A DNA stretch of 64,000 bases from an uncultured Oscillibacter sp. (GTDB lineage Bacteria > Bacillota > Clostridia > Oscillospirales > Oscillospiraceae). A program made the translations under genes and the position numbers. The notes beneath the pieces were generated by a model. The model was not told the DNA's origin. It saw only the letters and a list, made by a program, of their open reading frames with translations, and ran no database searches. Of this stretch, positions 8,801 to 15,869 are shown one piece after another. Each line of letters starts with the position of its first letter. Positions within the stretch are counted from its first letter, which is position 1. The stretch lies in NCBI GenBank assembly GCA_910586735.1, contig CAJUJW010000002.1, positions 18,056 through 82,055 of the forward strand, given 5' to 3'.

Positions 8801-9287
8801 CTGCGCAAAGCCCCTGTTCATGTCCGATCTGAAAGCCGCGCTGCTGGCGGCCAACAACCTGGCGGAGAAGAAGGGTGAGGAGCCCTCCTGGATGGAGGCG
8901 GATTTCAGCGGCAAGCGGGTTCTGCTGGTGGAGGACAACGAGCTGAACCGGGAGATTGCCCAGGCCATTCTGGAGGAGACGGGCTTTACCGTGGAGACCG
9001 CGCCGGACGGCACCGACGCGGTAGACATGGTCCGCCGGGCGGACGAGGGCTGGTACGACGCCGTTTTGATGGACGTGCAGATGCCGGTGATGGACGGCTA
9101 CGAGGCCACGCGGACCATCCGGGCCCTGCCCCGGCAGGATGTGAAAAGCCTTCCGATCATCGCCATGACGGCAAACGCCATGGAAGAGGACAAGGAAACC
9201 GCCCTGAAAAGCGGCATGAACGCCCACATAGCCAAACCCCTGGATATAGAGCTCTTTATGCAGATTCTGGGGAAGTATCTGGGGTGA
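5895..9287 (+). CDS. Hybrid sensor histidine kinase with extracellular sensor and two receiver domains
   Basis: 1130 residues. The ATG at 5895 follows AGAGGAGATT and opens directly into a membrane helix (about 12-30). Residues 35-285 form an extracellular Cache-like sensor, closed by a second helix at about 287-308. Two PAS-like regions follow, then HisKA with the phosphoacceptor H629 in SNMSHDIRTPMNAIIGF, an HATPase domain (NLLSNAVKYTPAGG, GTGLGMAITKNIVEMMGG), and two receivers with phosphoacceptors D921 (IIDWQMPEMSG) and D1060 (LMDVQMPVMDGYEATR). No output domain or HPt is present, so the signal must pass to a partner outside this region. It is a single-gene unit with its own promoter and terminator. 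The ligand is unknown, probably a small extracellular metabolite. Confidence 0.93.
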   Translation: MRATKKTWHNVLYICILLAAIFLLFRWYATANSQRIERQNLNYAMDSADQTAQRIESEFNNAQLRLRNYAYLLGSNQSRPEVTAELLKGMEEHASFDAIRFTNAEGLNLASDGQTNDSSDRNYFLSGMRGESGLEVVRSRQTGQLMTVFYAPIEYDGEITGMLLGLYFAENYLRDMLTVSYFGELADAYLCSADGRVIASSGSNENDVFLPDLLLDGGLIGGETAGILREAFQDGTEDKGFICQDSYVDNLCMVRITNSGYTLVQAFPPSVTQSMLREANHTGMVLQVILIFLFAAYILVLLIRGRARRRMLEKQNTQFGYVLDGLNTLFSSRYLTVDLEKNAYSYMGGIRPLSSSLAMEGSYDDIIRIHSQDIVEEEGKAQYRQTFNAEAVAEILSDQDTYTYECHVCRNGKEDWEHLIAVCLQRKEGRAVRILFVRQNITELKQRELQSQKALSVMNRKERQYRIAITSTAFCTFEFNLTRDLIEHDVTRVIDGRQVSLLEKTGLTAPCPASECFARWESFVLEESLEEYRAAVNAERLLERFERGEMEVNVDYWGWESHGKPMCVRQTFIMTQEDDSEDVMVMVVSKDITAQVQKQRQQTQALQDALMQAQRASNAKTTFLSNMSHDIRTPMNAIIGFATIAVSHIENRDQVRDCLQKVLSSSNHLLSLINDILDMSHIESGKVQIKEQECNISEVTHNLVNIIQPQVKAKRLELFIDTFNVNNEDVIADPLKLNQVFINLLSNAVKYTPAGGTVSFRIRQETTFHRGYGDYVFIVKDNGIGMSPDFVEHIFEPFEREDTATKTGIQGTGLGMAITKNIVEMMGGTITVQSEKGKGSEFRVELSLKLQEMEKDAARIRELEGLRAIVVDDDCDSCESVTRMLKQIGMRAEWTTSGKEAVYRARSAHSEGDSYHTYIIDWQMPEMSGIETCRRIRSAIGRDAPIIILTAYDWTDIEEEAKEVGVTAFCAKPLFMSDLKAALLAANNLAEKKGEEPSWMEADFSGKRVLLVEDNELNREIAQAILEETGFTVETAPDGTDAVDMVRRADEGWYDAVLMDVQMPVMDGYEATRTIRALPRQDVKSLPIIAMTANAMEEDKETALKSGMNAHIAKPLDIELFMQILGKYLG

Positions 9288-9319
9288 GGGAGATACGAAA
9301 ACTACACAGCGTCTTTTCG

Positions 9320-9359
9320 GCGGGCCGTCCCTCCTCTCAGGAGAAGACGGCCCGCTTTT
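9320..9359 (+). terminator. Intrinsic terminator of the hybrid kinase gene
   Basis: A perfect 10-bp GC-rich stem (GCGGGCCGTC at 9320-9329, GACGGCCCGC at 9346-9355) is followed by TTTTC. It lies 33 bp after the kinase stop codon. Confidence 0.85.
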
Positions 9360-9388
9360 CTATTCATACGCCAGGCCGCAGATGCGGC

Positions 9389-9432
9389 GAAAAAGGCGGC
9401 CGCATGGTGATTTCACGCCATGCAGCCGCCTT
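9389..9432 (-). terminator. Intrinsic terminator of the DeoR gene / left catabolic operon
   Basis: On the reverse strand AAGGCGGC-GCATGG pairs with CCATGC-GCCGCCTT (one mismatch) and the hairpin is followed by a run of T. It lies about 50 bp beyond the DeoR stop. Confidence 0.8.
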
Positions 9433-9480
9433 GTACTGCCTATTTGGGGGAAGCGCCTCAGAGGCCCCTTCCCGCTTCAC

Positions 9481-10260
9481 TTAAACGATGTACACCTTTA
9501 TGTTCTTTTCCCTCAGGATATCCCGCCACTCGGGGCTGATGTTCTCGTCCGTAATCAGAACGTCAATGTCATCCAACTCCCCAAAGTAAGAGGCCCGGAC
9601 AAAGCCGAACTTGCTGGAATCGGCTAGCAGAATCTTCACAAGGGACGACCGGAGGGCCGCCTGCTTGTTGGCGATTTCGGAATGATAGGCGCAGGTGAGC
9701 CCCAGCTTTTCGTGGATGCCGGAGGCGGACAGAAAATACTTGTTCGCCCTGAAGTGGCGGATGGTCTCCAGCCCCTCGTTGGAGCTGAACGACGTGGTGG
9801 CAGAGTTCAGCTGTCCGCCCACTAGGGTCAGGTCTACATGGCTTTTGTTGAGCAGCTCGCTGAAAATGTTAAAATTATAGCAGAGCGCAGAAAAGCACAA
9901 ATCCTCTGAGATATGGCAGGCCAGACGGATGGTGGTGGTTCCAGTATCGATGATCACGGAGTCGTTCGGCTCAATCAGGGTGGAGGCGAACTGTCCGATC
10001 CGGTCCTTTTCCAGGTAATTCTTCACTGTTTCACTCTGAAAATTGTACTTCTCTTTCAGCCGCGGGCCCTGCTCGGCCAGGGTAAAGGTTCCCGATCTCG
10101 CCCCGCGGGCGACCAAATTGGACGTTTGCAGCATGGAAAGGTCCCGGCGAATGGTCATCTCAGAAAAGCCGAGCCGTTCGGAGAGCTGTTTCGCGGTCAA
10201 AAATTTCTCCTCCTCAAACAGAGAGAGCATTTGATTGACACGTTCCTGTTTTTTTCCCAT
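9481..10260 (-). CDS. DeoR family transcriptional regulator of the sugar cluster
   Basis: 259 residues from the ATG at 10260 (MGKKQERVNQML), which has GGGAGG five bases upstream. The N-terminal DeoR helix-turn-helix covers about residues 6-56 with TAKQLSERLGFSEMTIRRDL. The effector domain (about 75-240) has the sugar-phosphate-binding fold signature, including VIIDTGTTTIRLA and a DeoR-type NEGLETIRHF region. DeoR repressors usually respond to a phosphorylated pathway intermediate. It is the last gene of the leftward operon, but a 117-bp gap with a palindrome suggests a promoter of its own. It is the obvious candidate regulator for both divergent arms of the cluster. Confidence 0.92.
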   Translation of the reverse strand: MGKKQERVNQMLSLFEEEKFLTAKQLSERLGFSEMTIRRDLSMLQTSNLVARGARSGTFTLAEQGPRLKEKYNFQSETVKNYLEKDRIGQFASTLIEPNDSVIIDTGTTTIRLACHISEDLCFSALCYNFNIFSELLNKSHVDLTLVGGQLNSATTSFSSNEGLETIRHFRANKYFLSASGIHEKLGLTCAYHSEIANKQAALRSSLVKILLADSSKFGFVRASYFGELDDIDVLITDENISPEWRDILREKNIKVYIV

Positions 10261-10283
10261 AAAGACCTCCCATTTGATAAATG

Positions 10284-10299
10284 GCAACGTTAACATTGC
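10284..10299. promoter_or_regulatory. Palindrome in front of the DeoR gene, candidate autoregulatory operator
   Basis: GCAACGTTAACATTGC is a 16-bp near-perfect palindrome (one mismatched pair), 24 bp upstream of the DeoR start. Read on the reverse strand it contains ATGTTAA, the core also found upstream of the two divergent catabolic operons. Confidence 0.5.
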
Positions 10300-10377
10300 T
10301 ATTTTATTTTAGGATACTATAAAAAGGAAGGGATGTAAACAAAAACGTATCCCATCATCACAAGTTTGACGGCAGAT

Positions 10378-11148
10378 TCAGCGCTCAGCAAGGCTGTGGA
10401 TGAGCTCGCTGAAACGAAATGCGTCCCATGCGCTTCTTCCTATAAATAATCCGTTGACCTCTGAAAGCTGGAGATAGCTCTCCGCGTTTTCCGCATTGAC
10501 GCTGCCTCCGAAGAGCAGAGGGACCTCTTCGCCCCGGCGGCCCCACAGACGAAGGAGCGCGCCGCGAATCTCCCGAAACCGGCAGCCCGCGTAACCGGGT
10601 TCCGCCTGCTGTCCGTGGGCGCCAATGGCCCAGACTGGCTCATACGCAATCCACAGGCGGTCCGCGCACTCCGGTGAAAGCCCGTCCAACGCGGCGGCAA
10701 GCTGGCCGCGCAGAACCTCGTCCATGCGTCCGGCCTCTTTTTCCCCGGCCGTCTCTCCTACGCAGAGCAGGACCGTAAAGCCGTGCCGGAGGGCGCTGTC
10801 CGTTTTCAACCGGATCATCTCTTCCGTTTCGCCAAAAACGTGACGACGCTCGGAGTGGCCGAGCTCCACAATGTCCACGGACAGCTCCCTGAGCATCAGG
10901 GGCGAGACCTCCCCGGTAAACGGCCCCGCCTCCGCCCAGTGCATGTTCTGCGCGCCGATCTGAATCCGCCGGTGGTCCGCCAGACGGGAGGCGTCCGCGA
11001 TGGCGGGAAAGGATGGAATCACAAATAACTGGAGCCGGTCCGGGTCCAGATCTCCTGTCAGCGCGGAGAGCAGGGAGATGTACTCCGCCGTGTCCCGGTT
11101 GGTCTTGTACATTTTCAGGTTGGTCCCCAGATATAATTTGGATGTCAT
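10378..11148 (-). CDS. TIM-fold triose/tetrulose-phosphate isomerase (LerI/EryH-like)
   Basis: 256 residues with the complete triosephosphate isomerase catalytic set: K12 in GTNLKMYK, H98 in ELGHSERR and E170 in AYEPVWAIG, plus the phosphate loop FGGSVN. The first strand reads GTNLKMYK instead of the housekeeping GNWKMN. GAQNMHWAEAGPFTGEVSP and IVELGHSERR match what I recall of L-erythrulose-1-phosphate isomerases (LerI of threitol/erythritol pathways, EryH of Brucella). Together with adjacent RpiB-like and DhaK/DhaL genes it probably turns L-erythrulose 1-phosphate into D-erythrulose 4-phosphate rather than acting in glycolysis. Its start overlaps the RpiB stop by 4 nt. An annotation as tpiA would be correct at family level. 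Confidence 0.88.
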   Translation of the reverse strand: MTSKLYLGTNLKMYKTNRDTAEYISLLSALTGDLDPDRLQLFVIPSFPAIADASRLADHRRIQIGAQNMHWAEAGPFTGEVSPLMLRELSVDIVELGHSERRHVFGETEEMIRLKTDSALRHGFTVLLCVGETAGEKEAGRMDEVLRGQLAAALDGLSPECADRLWIAYEPVWAIGAHGQQAEPGYAGCRFREIRGALLRLWGRRGEEVPLLFGGSVNAENAESYLQLSEVNGLFIGRSAWDAFRFSELIHSLAER

Positions 11149-11606
11149 TTGAAGTTCTCTCCCTCGATGGCCGAAATGGCGTTCACCTTAGGGCGGGACG
11201 ACTCCACCGCGTGCCCCAGAGAGAGCCACTCCGTCAAAAGCATTTTGGCGCTTTCCAGCCCAATCACCCTGGAGCCCAGGCAAAACACGTTGCAGTCGTT
11301 GCTGAGCCTGGAACGGGTCCCAGCGAAGCAGTCATGGACCACAGCGGCCCGGATTCCCTTGAATTTATTGGCGGAGATACACATGCCGATTCCGGTGCCG
11401 CAGAGGAGAACGCCCCGGCGGCGGTCCGGGTCGGCCTGAATCTCCCTGGCCAGGCGCTCGGCGATGTAAGGGTAATAGGTGTCGTCCGTTTCCAGGCTGA
11501 CGCCCAGGTCCACCGGGGTGTATCCCAATTGAGTCAAAAGCTCCACGAACGCCGCCTTGTAGGCTACGGCGGCATTGTCGCTGGCAATGTAGATTCTTTC
11601 TTCCAT
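11145..11606 (-). CDS. rpiB: RpiB/LacAB-family sugar-phosphate isomerase (D-erythrulose-4-phosphate isomerase candidate)
   Basis: 153 residues, normal for RpiB. It carries the N-terminal IASDNAA (aligned with the D-H of RpiB), the catalytic Cys69 in GVLLCGTGIGMCISANKFKGIRAA, and CLGSRVIG near the C-terminus. RpiB enzymes interconvert ribose and ribulose 5-phosphate or galactose and tagatose 6-phosphate; a subgroup (DerI/EryI) converts D-erythrulose 4-phosphate into D-erythrose 4-phosphate. The neighbours, a LerI-like isomerase overlapping by 4 nt and a DhaKL kinase, favour the last role. The ATG at 11606 stands 12 bp after the dhaL stop. Confidence 0.9.
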   Translation of the reverse strand: MEERIYIASDNAAVAYKAAFVELLTQLGYTPVDLGVSLETDDTYYPYIAERLAREIQADPDRRRGVLLCGTGIGMCISANKFKGIRAAVVHDCFAGTRSRLSNDCNVFCLGSRVIGLESAKMLLTEWLSLGHAVESSRPKVNAISAIEGENFK

Positions 11607-11618
11607 GGGCGATCTCCT

Positions 11619-12254
11619 TCACTGTTTCGTGACGTATGCGTGCATTGCCTCAAAGATAATCTGAACGGAGGTCGCGCCGGCGTCCTGATGTCCGATGCTG
11701 CGTTCCATCAGGGACTTTGCCCGGCCAAATTTCGCGGCATAGCGCTTGGTGTTCTCAACACCCTCCGCGGCGGCGCTTGACGCGGCGGCAAGGAGCTGGC
11801 AGAGGTCCTTAGAATCAAGAGCCTCCATGGCGAGGACGGCGGGCTCCAGGGCGTCTACCATGGTCTTGTCCCCCGGCTGGGCGCCGCCCCGGGTCTTCAC
11901 AGCCTCCAGGGAGCGGCGGAACAGCGGGACCAGCGTGCCGGCCTCCAGGGTTTCCGCTTCGGGAACAGCTTTCGCGCCGGCCTGAAAAAGGGTTCCAAAG
12001 ATGACGCCGGAGGCGCCGCCCATGGACATCATCATGGCGCGGCCCATGGTTTTGAAAAGGGTGTTGACCGAGGCGGACTCAGGCAGCGCCCGGAGGGCCT
12101 CCCCGGCCTTGCGCATGCCGGTTTCCATACCGATCCCGTGGTCTCCGTCGCCGATTTTGGAGTCGATCTCCGTGAGCAGGGGCTTGCTTTCTATCACGGC
12201 CTGGGCGGCAGCGAGGAGCATTTCCTTTGTCTGTGCGGCGCTTAATGCGTTCAT
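11619..12254 (-). CDS. dhaL: Dihydroxyacetone/tetrulose kinase, nucleotide-binding subunit DhaL
   Basis: 211 residues with the DhaL signature LTEIDSKIGDGDHGIGMETG, which holds the Mg-ADP-binding acidic residues, then GASGVIFGTLFQAGA and a C-terminal KTMVDALEPA segment. DhaL transfers phosphate to the ketose bound on DhaK. In PTS-dependent systems a DhaM protein is needed; none is present here, so either DhaM is elsewhere or ATP is used directly as in LerK-type tetrulose kinases. It overlaps dhaK by 4 nt (ATGA), implying coupled translation. Confidence 0.92.
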   Translation of the reverse strand: MNALSAAQTKEMLLAAAQAVIESKPLLTEIDSKIGDGDHGIGMETGMRKAGEALRALPESASVNTLFKTMGRAMMMSMGGASGVIFGTLFQAGAKAVPEAETLEAGTLVPLFRRSLEAVKTRGGAQPGDKTMVDALEPAVLAMEALDSKDLCQLLAAASSAAAEGVENTKRYAAKFGRAKSLMERSIGHQDAGATSVQIIFEAMHAYVTKQ

Positions 12255-13261
12255 CTGCGGTCCTCCTTGGCGTAGTAGGGACTGTAACAGGGGGCGTCGT
12301 AGTATTTCAGGAGCTCGTCGTCCAGCCTGAGCAGGGAAACGGAGAATCCCCCCATCTCCTGGCAGGTGCAGATGCGGTCGATGCAGCCGTCATGAATCGT
12401 CAAGCCGTCCCCGCGGACAAGCTGGGCGAACTTCCGGTATACGATGTTGAGCTCCAGCAAGGTCGTGGAGCCGAGACCGTTGACCAGGACGGAAAACCTC
12501 TCTCCCGGCAGGGGGCGGACCTCCGCTTTCAGCTCCCGGTAGAGCCGTTCCGTAAGCGCGTCGGCGGACTGCATCACCGTGCGTTCGATGCCGGGTTCTC
12601 CGTGGAGCCCCATGCCGTACTCGATTTCCGTCTCACCCAATTCAAACGTAGGGCGGTCCAGGCCGGGTATGGAGCCGGGCGAGGTGGCCAAGCCGATGGA
12701 AGCCGTGCGGTCCCGCGCCTTCTCCGTAATCCGAAGGACCTCCTCCATGGGCAGACCGGCGTCGCAGGCAGCGCCAGCGATTTTGATGACGAACACGTCC
12801 CCGGCGATGCCCCGGCGGTCCTGGATTCCGTCTCTCGGAGCGGAGGCGCAGTCGTCCCAGACGCGGACATGGGCGCAGGCAACTCCCGCGTCCTCCAGCA
12901 TTTCCTCGGCCACGTCAAAATTCAAATTGTCCCCCGCGTAGTTTCCATATACGAACAGAACTCCGGCACTGCCGGGAAGGTCCATAACCGTGTCGTAGAT
13001 AAGCTGAGGGTTCGGCGCGGCAAACACGTTCCCGCAAACTGCGGCGTCGGCCAGCCCGTATCCCACGAGACCGGGAAAGAGGGGCTCGTGGCCGCTGCCG
13101 CCGCCAACAATCAAGCGGACCTTGTCCCCCGATCTGTGGTTTTTCAGGACGACGCTGGTGCGGCCATCCCGCAGCGGGGCGTAAAGAGAGGAGTACGCGT
13201 CGACAAAGCCCTCCAATTGCTGGAGGACGATATTCTCACCTGGATTATATATCTTCTTCAT
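12251..13261 (-). CDS. dhaK: Dihydroxyacetone/tetrulose kinase, substrate-binding subunit DhaK
   Basis: 336 residues. It shows VRLIVGGGSGHEPLFPGLVGYGLADAAV, the glycine-rich DhaK hallmark, with VLFVYGNYAGDNLNFD, and MGLHGEPGIER around residue 220, containing the histidine that binds the ketone substrate covalently as a hemiaminal. DhaK accepts dihydroxyacetone and, in threitol/erythritol pathways, L-erythrulose. Starting at ATG 13261 it precedes dhaL with a 4-nt overlap. The position next to LerI-like and RpiB-like isomerases argues for erythrulose as substrate; this is inference. Confidence 0.92.
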   Translation of the reverse strand: MKKIYNPGENIVLQQLEGFVDAYSSLYAPLRDGRTSVVLKNHRSGDKVRLIVGGGSGHEPLFPGLVGYGLADAAVCGNVFAAPNPQLIYDTVMDLPGSAGVLFVYGNYAGDNLNFDVAEEMLEDAGVACAHVRVWDDCASAPRDGIQDRRGIAGDVFVIKIAGAACDAGLPMEEVLRITEKARDRTASIGLATSPGSIPGLDRPTFELGETEIEYGMGLHGEPGIERTVMQSADALTERLYRELKAEVRPLPGERFSVLVNGLGSTTLLELNIVYRKFAQLVRGDGLTIHDGCIDRICTCQEMGGFSVSLLRLDDELLKYYDAPCYSPYYAKEDRR

Positions 13262-13384
13262 AGAAACCTCCGTTTCTCATGAACCGTACAGTCCGGCTTA
13301 GGTGGGAGAAAAAATGTCGGGGGCCGCCGCCCGCAGCCGGGCCCCGCGGAGGGTACGCGGGTGCGCGGCCGGGGCGGCCTCTCG

Positions 13385-14152
13385 TTATTTTCCGGCCTCC
13401 CTGGCGGCGGCCAGAGACTCCTTGCAGGCCTCCGTGAACATAATCAGGTCGTTGTAGGTGATGTAGTCCGCGCCGGCGGCCAGCCATTTCTTAGCCTGTC
13501 CCTTGTCGGCCACAAACATGCCGGCTTTTTTCCCGCACACGTTGGCTTTCTCAATCATCTCCCGGATGGCGGCTTCCACCCGGGGGTGGGTGACCTCGCC
13601 GGGAATGCCCAGAGAGGCGGAGAGGTCCATCGGCCCAAAGAAGACGGCGTCCAGGCCCTCCACCTTCAAAATGTCGTCATAGGCGGCGATGCCCTTGACC
13701 CCCTCAATCAGGGCCACTACGGACAGCTCCCGGTTGGTTTTCGCAAAATATTCCACCGTGTCGTTTACGCCGAAGTCGTTGTTGCGGGTGTAGGGACAGG
13801 CCCCCCGCTCTCCCTGGGGGGCGAACCGGGAGAGCTTGACCGCCCGCTCCGCCTCCTCCACGCTGCCGACGCCCGGGACCATCACGCCGGAGGCTCCCAG
13901 GTCCAGGGCCCACTTGACATAGGTCTCCGTTAATTCGGGGACGCGGATGAGGGTCGCGATTCCGGCGGCGTCCGCCGCGCGCACCAAATCAATGTTCGGC
14001 GCGATTCCCCAACAGGCATGCTCGTTGTCTATGATCACGAAGTCGAATCCAGCAGCCGCAGATACCTCAATGATTTCTGCGCAGTTTGATGAGAGGAAGT
14101 AGCCAATCACTTTACGGTCAGACGCGAAGAGACTCTTGAATGTCTTTTTCAT
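13385..14152 (-). CDS. HpcH/HpaI aldolase family protein (first copy)
   Basis: 255 residues from the ATG at 14152 (MKKTFKSLFASDRKVIG), preceded by GTGAGGTG. Family motifs are FVIIDNEHACWG, LIRVPELTETYVKWALDLGASGVMVPGVGSVEEAE, GERGACPYTRNNDFG and AVFFGPMDLSASLG, which include the metal-binding Glu/Asp and phosphate-type loops of class II pyruvate aldolases. Such enzymes cleave 2-keto-3-deoxy sugar acids to pyruvate and an aldehyde (for example glycolaldehyde or glyceraldehyde). It is the first gene of the leftward operon; 123 bp without clear features separate it from dhaK. A paralogue closes the rightward operon at 20725-21489. Confidence 0.9.
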   Translation of the reverse strand: MKKTFKSLFASDRKVIGYFLSSNCAEIIEVSAAAGFDFVIIDNEHACWGIAPNIDLVRAADAAGIATLIRVPELTETYVKWALDLGASGVMVPGVGSVEEAERAVKLSRFAPQGERGACPYTRNNDFGVNDTVEYFAKTNRELSVVALIEGVKGIAAYDDILKVEGLDAVFFGPMDLSASLGIPGEVTHPRVEAAIREMIEKANVCGKKAGMFVADKGQAKKWLAAGADYITYNDLIMFTEACKESLAAAREAGK

Positions 14153-14201
14153 AGCACACCTCACAAAATTTTCTGAATGCCCGATGAAAGCATCTGAAAG
14201 C

Positions 14202-14230
14202 AGTATAACATCCGCAAACAAAAAAAGCAA
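14202..14230 (-). promoter_or_regulatory. Promoter of the leftward catabolic operon
   Basis: On the reverse strand TTGCTT (14225-14230) and TATACT (14202-14207) are spaced by 17 nt; the start codon of the HpcH aldolase is at 14152. It is divergent to the promoter at 14291-14319. Confidence 0.65.
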
Positions 14231-14233
14231 GGT

Positions 14234-14245
14234 AAAATGTTAAAA
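14234..14245 (+). promoter_or_regulatory. AAAATGTTAAAA element between the divergent operons, candidate DeoR site
   Basis: The 12-mer AAAATGTTAAAA occurs here and again, identically, at 17368-17379 in front of the TRAP operon. ATGTTAA is also in the palindrome before the DeoR gene, and AAAATGTTA precedes the permease gene at 24402-24413 on the reverse strand. A shared regulator site is inferred. Confidence 0.4.
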
Positions 14246-14290
14246 TATATCAAGATAATGATTGCTAAAATCAAAAACGCGAAATTTATG

Positions 14291-14319
14291 TTGACTGTGA
14301 AACAAAAAAGAGATAGAAT
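14291..14319 (+). promoter_or_regulatory. Promoter of the rightward catabolic operon
   Basis: TTGACT at 14291-14296 and TAGAAT at 14314-14319 with a 17-nt spacer; the first start codon lies about 65 nt downstream. Confidence 0.75.
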
Positions 14320-14385
14320 AAGTGTGATTTCCATGCAACTGCAAATAAAACTGGGCAAAATAAACATAATGGGAGGAGAATGTTT

Positions 14386-15201
14386 GTGAAATTGGCGATT
14401 GCGATTGCCTCCGAAAAGGCGGCACCCTCGGCTTTTGTGGTGTGGCGGGGTTTCGGACCGGCGATAGAGAAGGCAAAGAGGGCCGGGTTCCAGGGGGTGG
14501 AGCTGGCCCTGCGCTCTGAGCGGGAGTTTGAAAGTGAGGGTCTGGCGGAGATTCTTCAAAGGAACAAGATGTCCGTCAGCTGCGTCAGCACGGGGCAGGT
14601 CTTTGCCGCCGACGGGCTCTATTTCACCCATGAGGACCCAGCGGTCCGAAAGCGAACGGTGGAGATCTTCCAGGGCCTGATCCGGGTGGCGGGCCGGCTG
14701 GGCGCGATGGTGAATATCGGGAGGGCGCGGGGCCTGCTCACGCCGGAACGGACGCGGGAGGAGACAGAAGCGCTGTTTTTGGACAGCCTCTCCCAGCTGA
14801 TTCCAGAGATGGAGCGCTGTCACGTGGACGTTGTGATTGAGCCGGTGAACCGGTACGAAATCAATTACCTGAACAACACCGACGAGGTATGCGCGCTTCT
14901 GCGGAAGCTACATCATCCCCGCTTCGGGGTCATGCCGGATGTGTTTCACATGAATATTGAGGACGACGACATCTGTGAGAGTCTGAAGCGGAACCGGGAA
15001 TATATCAAATATGTACACCTCGCGGATTCTAACAGGTACTATCCCGGCAGAGGGCATTTGAACTTTGAGAAGATTCTGGGAACCCTGCGGACGGTTGGAT
15101 ACCAGGGCTGGTGCGCGGTGGAGATTCTGCCCGACCCGGACCCGGACACGGCGGCTTTTTCTGCGGCGGAGGCCCTGCTTCCCTTTTTCAGCGTGGAGTA
15201 G
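14386..15201 (+). CDS. Sugar isomerase/epimerase of the AP-endonuclease-2-like TIM-barrel family
   Basis: The GTG at 14386 (MKLAIAIASEKAAPSAF, 271 residues) is preferred to the ATG at 14380 because GGGAGG at 14371-14376 is then nine bases away rather than three. The sequence shows VVIEPVNRYEINYLNNTDEV, FGVMPDVFHMNIEDDD, YVHLADSNR and AVEILPDPD, which supply the Glu, Asp/His, His and Glu metal ligands of the D-tagatose 3-epimerase / hydroxypyruvate isomerase superfamily. Members isomerise or epimerise free or phosphorylated ketoses and sugar acids; some OtnI- and OiaC-like members act on four- and five-carbon acids. It leads an operon with an aldolase and a kinase. The exact substrate is unknown. 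Confidence 0.85.
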   Translation: MKLAIAIASEKAAPSAFVVWRGFGPAIEKAKRAGFQGVELALRSEREFESEGLAEILQRNKMSVSCVSTGQVFAADGLYFTHEDPAVRKRTVEIFQGLIRVAGRLGAMVNIGRARGLLTPERTREETEALFLDSLSQLIPEMERCHVDVVIEPVNRYEINYLNNTDEVCALLRKLHHPRFGVMPDVFHMNIEDDDICESLKRNREYIKYVHLADSNRYYPGRGHLNFEKILGTLRTVGYQGWCAVEILPDPDPDTAAFSAAEALLPFFSVE

Positions 15202-15215
15202 AGGAGAGGAAAATA

Positions 15216-15869
15216 ATGGATACGGAGCAAAAAAGACGAAGTGAATTTGCCGGGGTCTGTCATCTGGTACAGCAAAAGCAGCTGGTGTTCGGCGCGGGAG
15301 GGAATCTGAGCCTGCGCCTGGGAAAACAGGTTCTGATGACCCCCAGCGGACGTGCCCTGGAATTTCTCCAGGCGGAGGACCTGGTGCTGGTGGAGCCGGA
15401 CGGCTCCTATTCCGGGCATGGAAAGCCCTCCAGCGAGTACCGCATGCACCTGGGCTGTTATGCCGCGCGGGACGATATCAACGTGATCCTGCACCTGCAC
15501 TCTCTCTACGCGACGGCGGTTTCCTGCTTGAAAACGCTGAACAGGGAACAGGCAATTCCCATATTCACGCCTGGATACGGGAAGCGGGTCGGGGCTTTGC
15601 CGGCGGTCGCCTACATGCGTCCGGGTTCGCAGGGCCTGGCAGAGGAGGTAAGCGCCGTCATTGCGGAGAGGAACAGTGTCCTTCTGCAAAATCACGGGAT
15701 GGTCGTGGCTGGAGAGACCGTGGAGCAGGCCCTGGGCCTTGCTGAGGAGATTGAGGCGGAGGCGCGGATGTATCTTCTGCTGGGTGAACGCGGAAGGGAG
15801 CTGAGCTCCCAGGAAATTGAGGACCTGGTACACTACGCCACAGGAGCGGATAAGGAGAAACGCCAATGA
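15216..15869 (+). CDS. Class II aldolase/adducin family protein (AraD/FucA-like)
   Basis: 217 residues from the ATG at 15216, with GAGGAGAGGA upstream. Zinc-site motifs are present: LVFGAGGNLSLRL at the phosphate loop, KPSSEYRMHLGCY with the catalytic acid, the HLH pair in NVILHLHSLYATAV and the third His in VLLQNHGMVVAG. The family includes L-fuculose-1-phosphate aldolase, L-ribulose-5-phosphate 4-epimerase and 3-oxo-tetronate-4-phosphate decarboxylase (OtnC). It lies between an epimerase and an FGGY kinase, with a 4-nt overlap to the kinase, so it probably acts on the kinase product. Cleavage, epimerisation and decarboxylation all remain possible. Confidence 0.9.
   Translation: MDTEQKRRSEFAGVCHLVQQKQLVFGAGGNLSLRLGKQVLMTPSGRALEFLQAEDLVLVEPDGSYSGHGKPSSEYRMHLGCYAARDDINVILHLHSLYATAVSCLKTLNREQAIPIFTPGYGKRVGALPAVAYMRPGSQGLAEEVSAVIAERNSVLLQNHGMVVAGETVEQALGLAEEIEAEARMYLLLGERGRELSSQEIEDLVHYATGADKEKRQ

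Noticed and set aside
10378..11148. Housekeeping glycolytic TpiA
   Set aside because: The catalytic residues fit any member of the family, but GTNLKMYK, NMHWA and the DhaK/DhaL/RpiB neighbours favour a tetrulose-phosphate isomerase.
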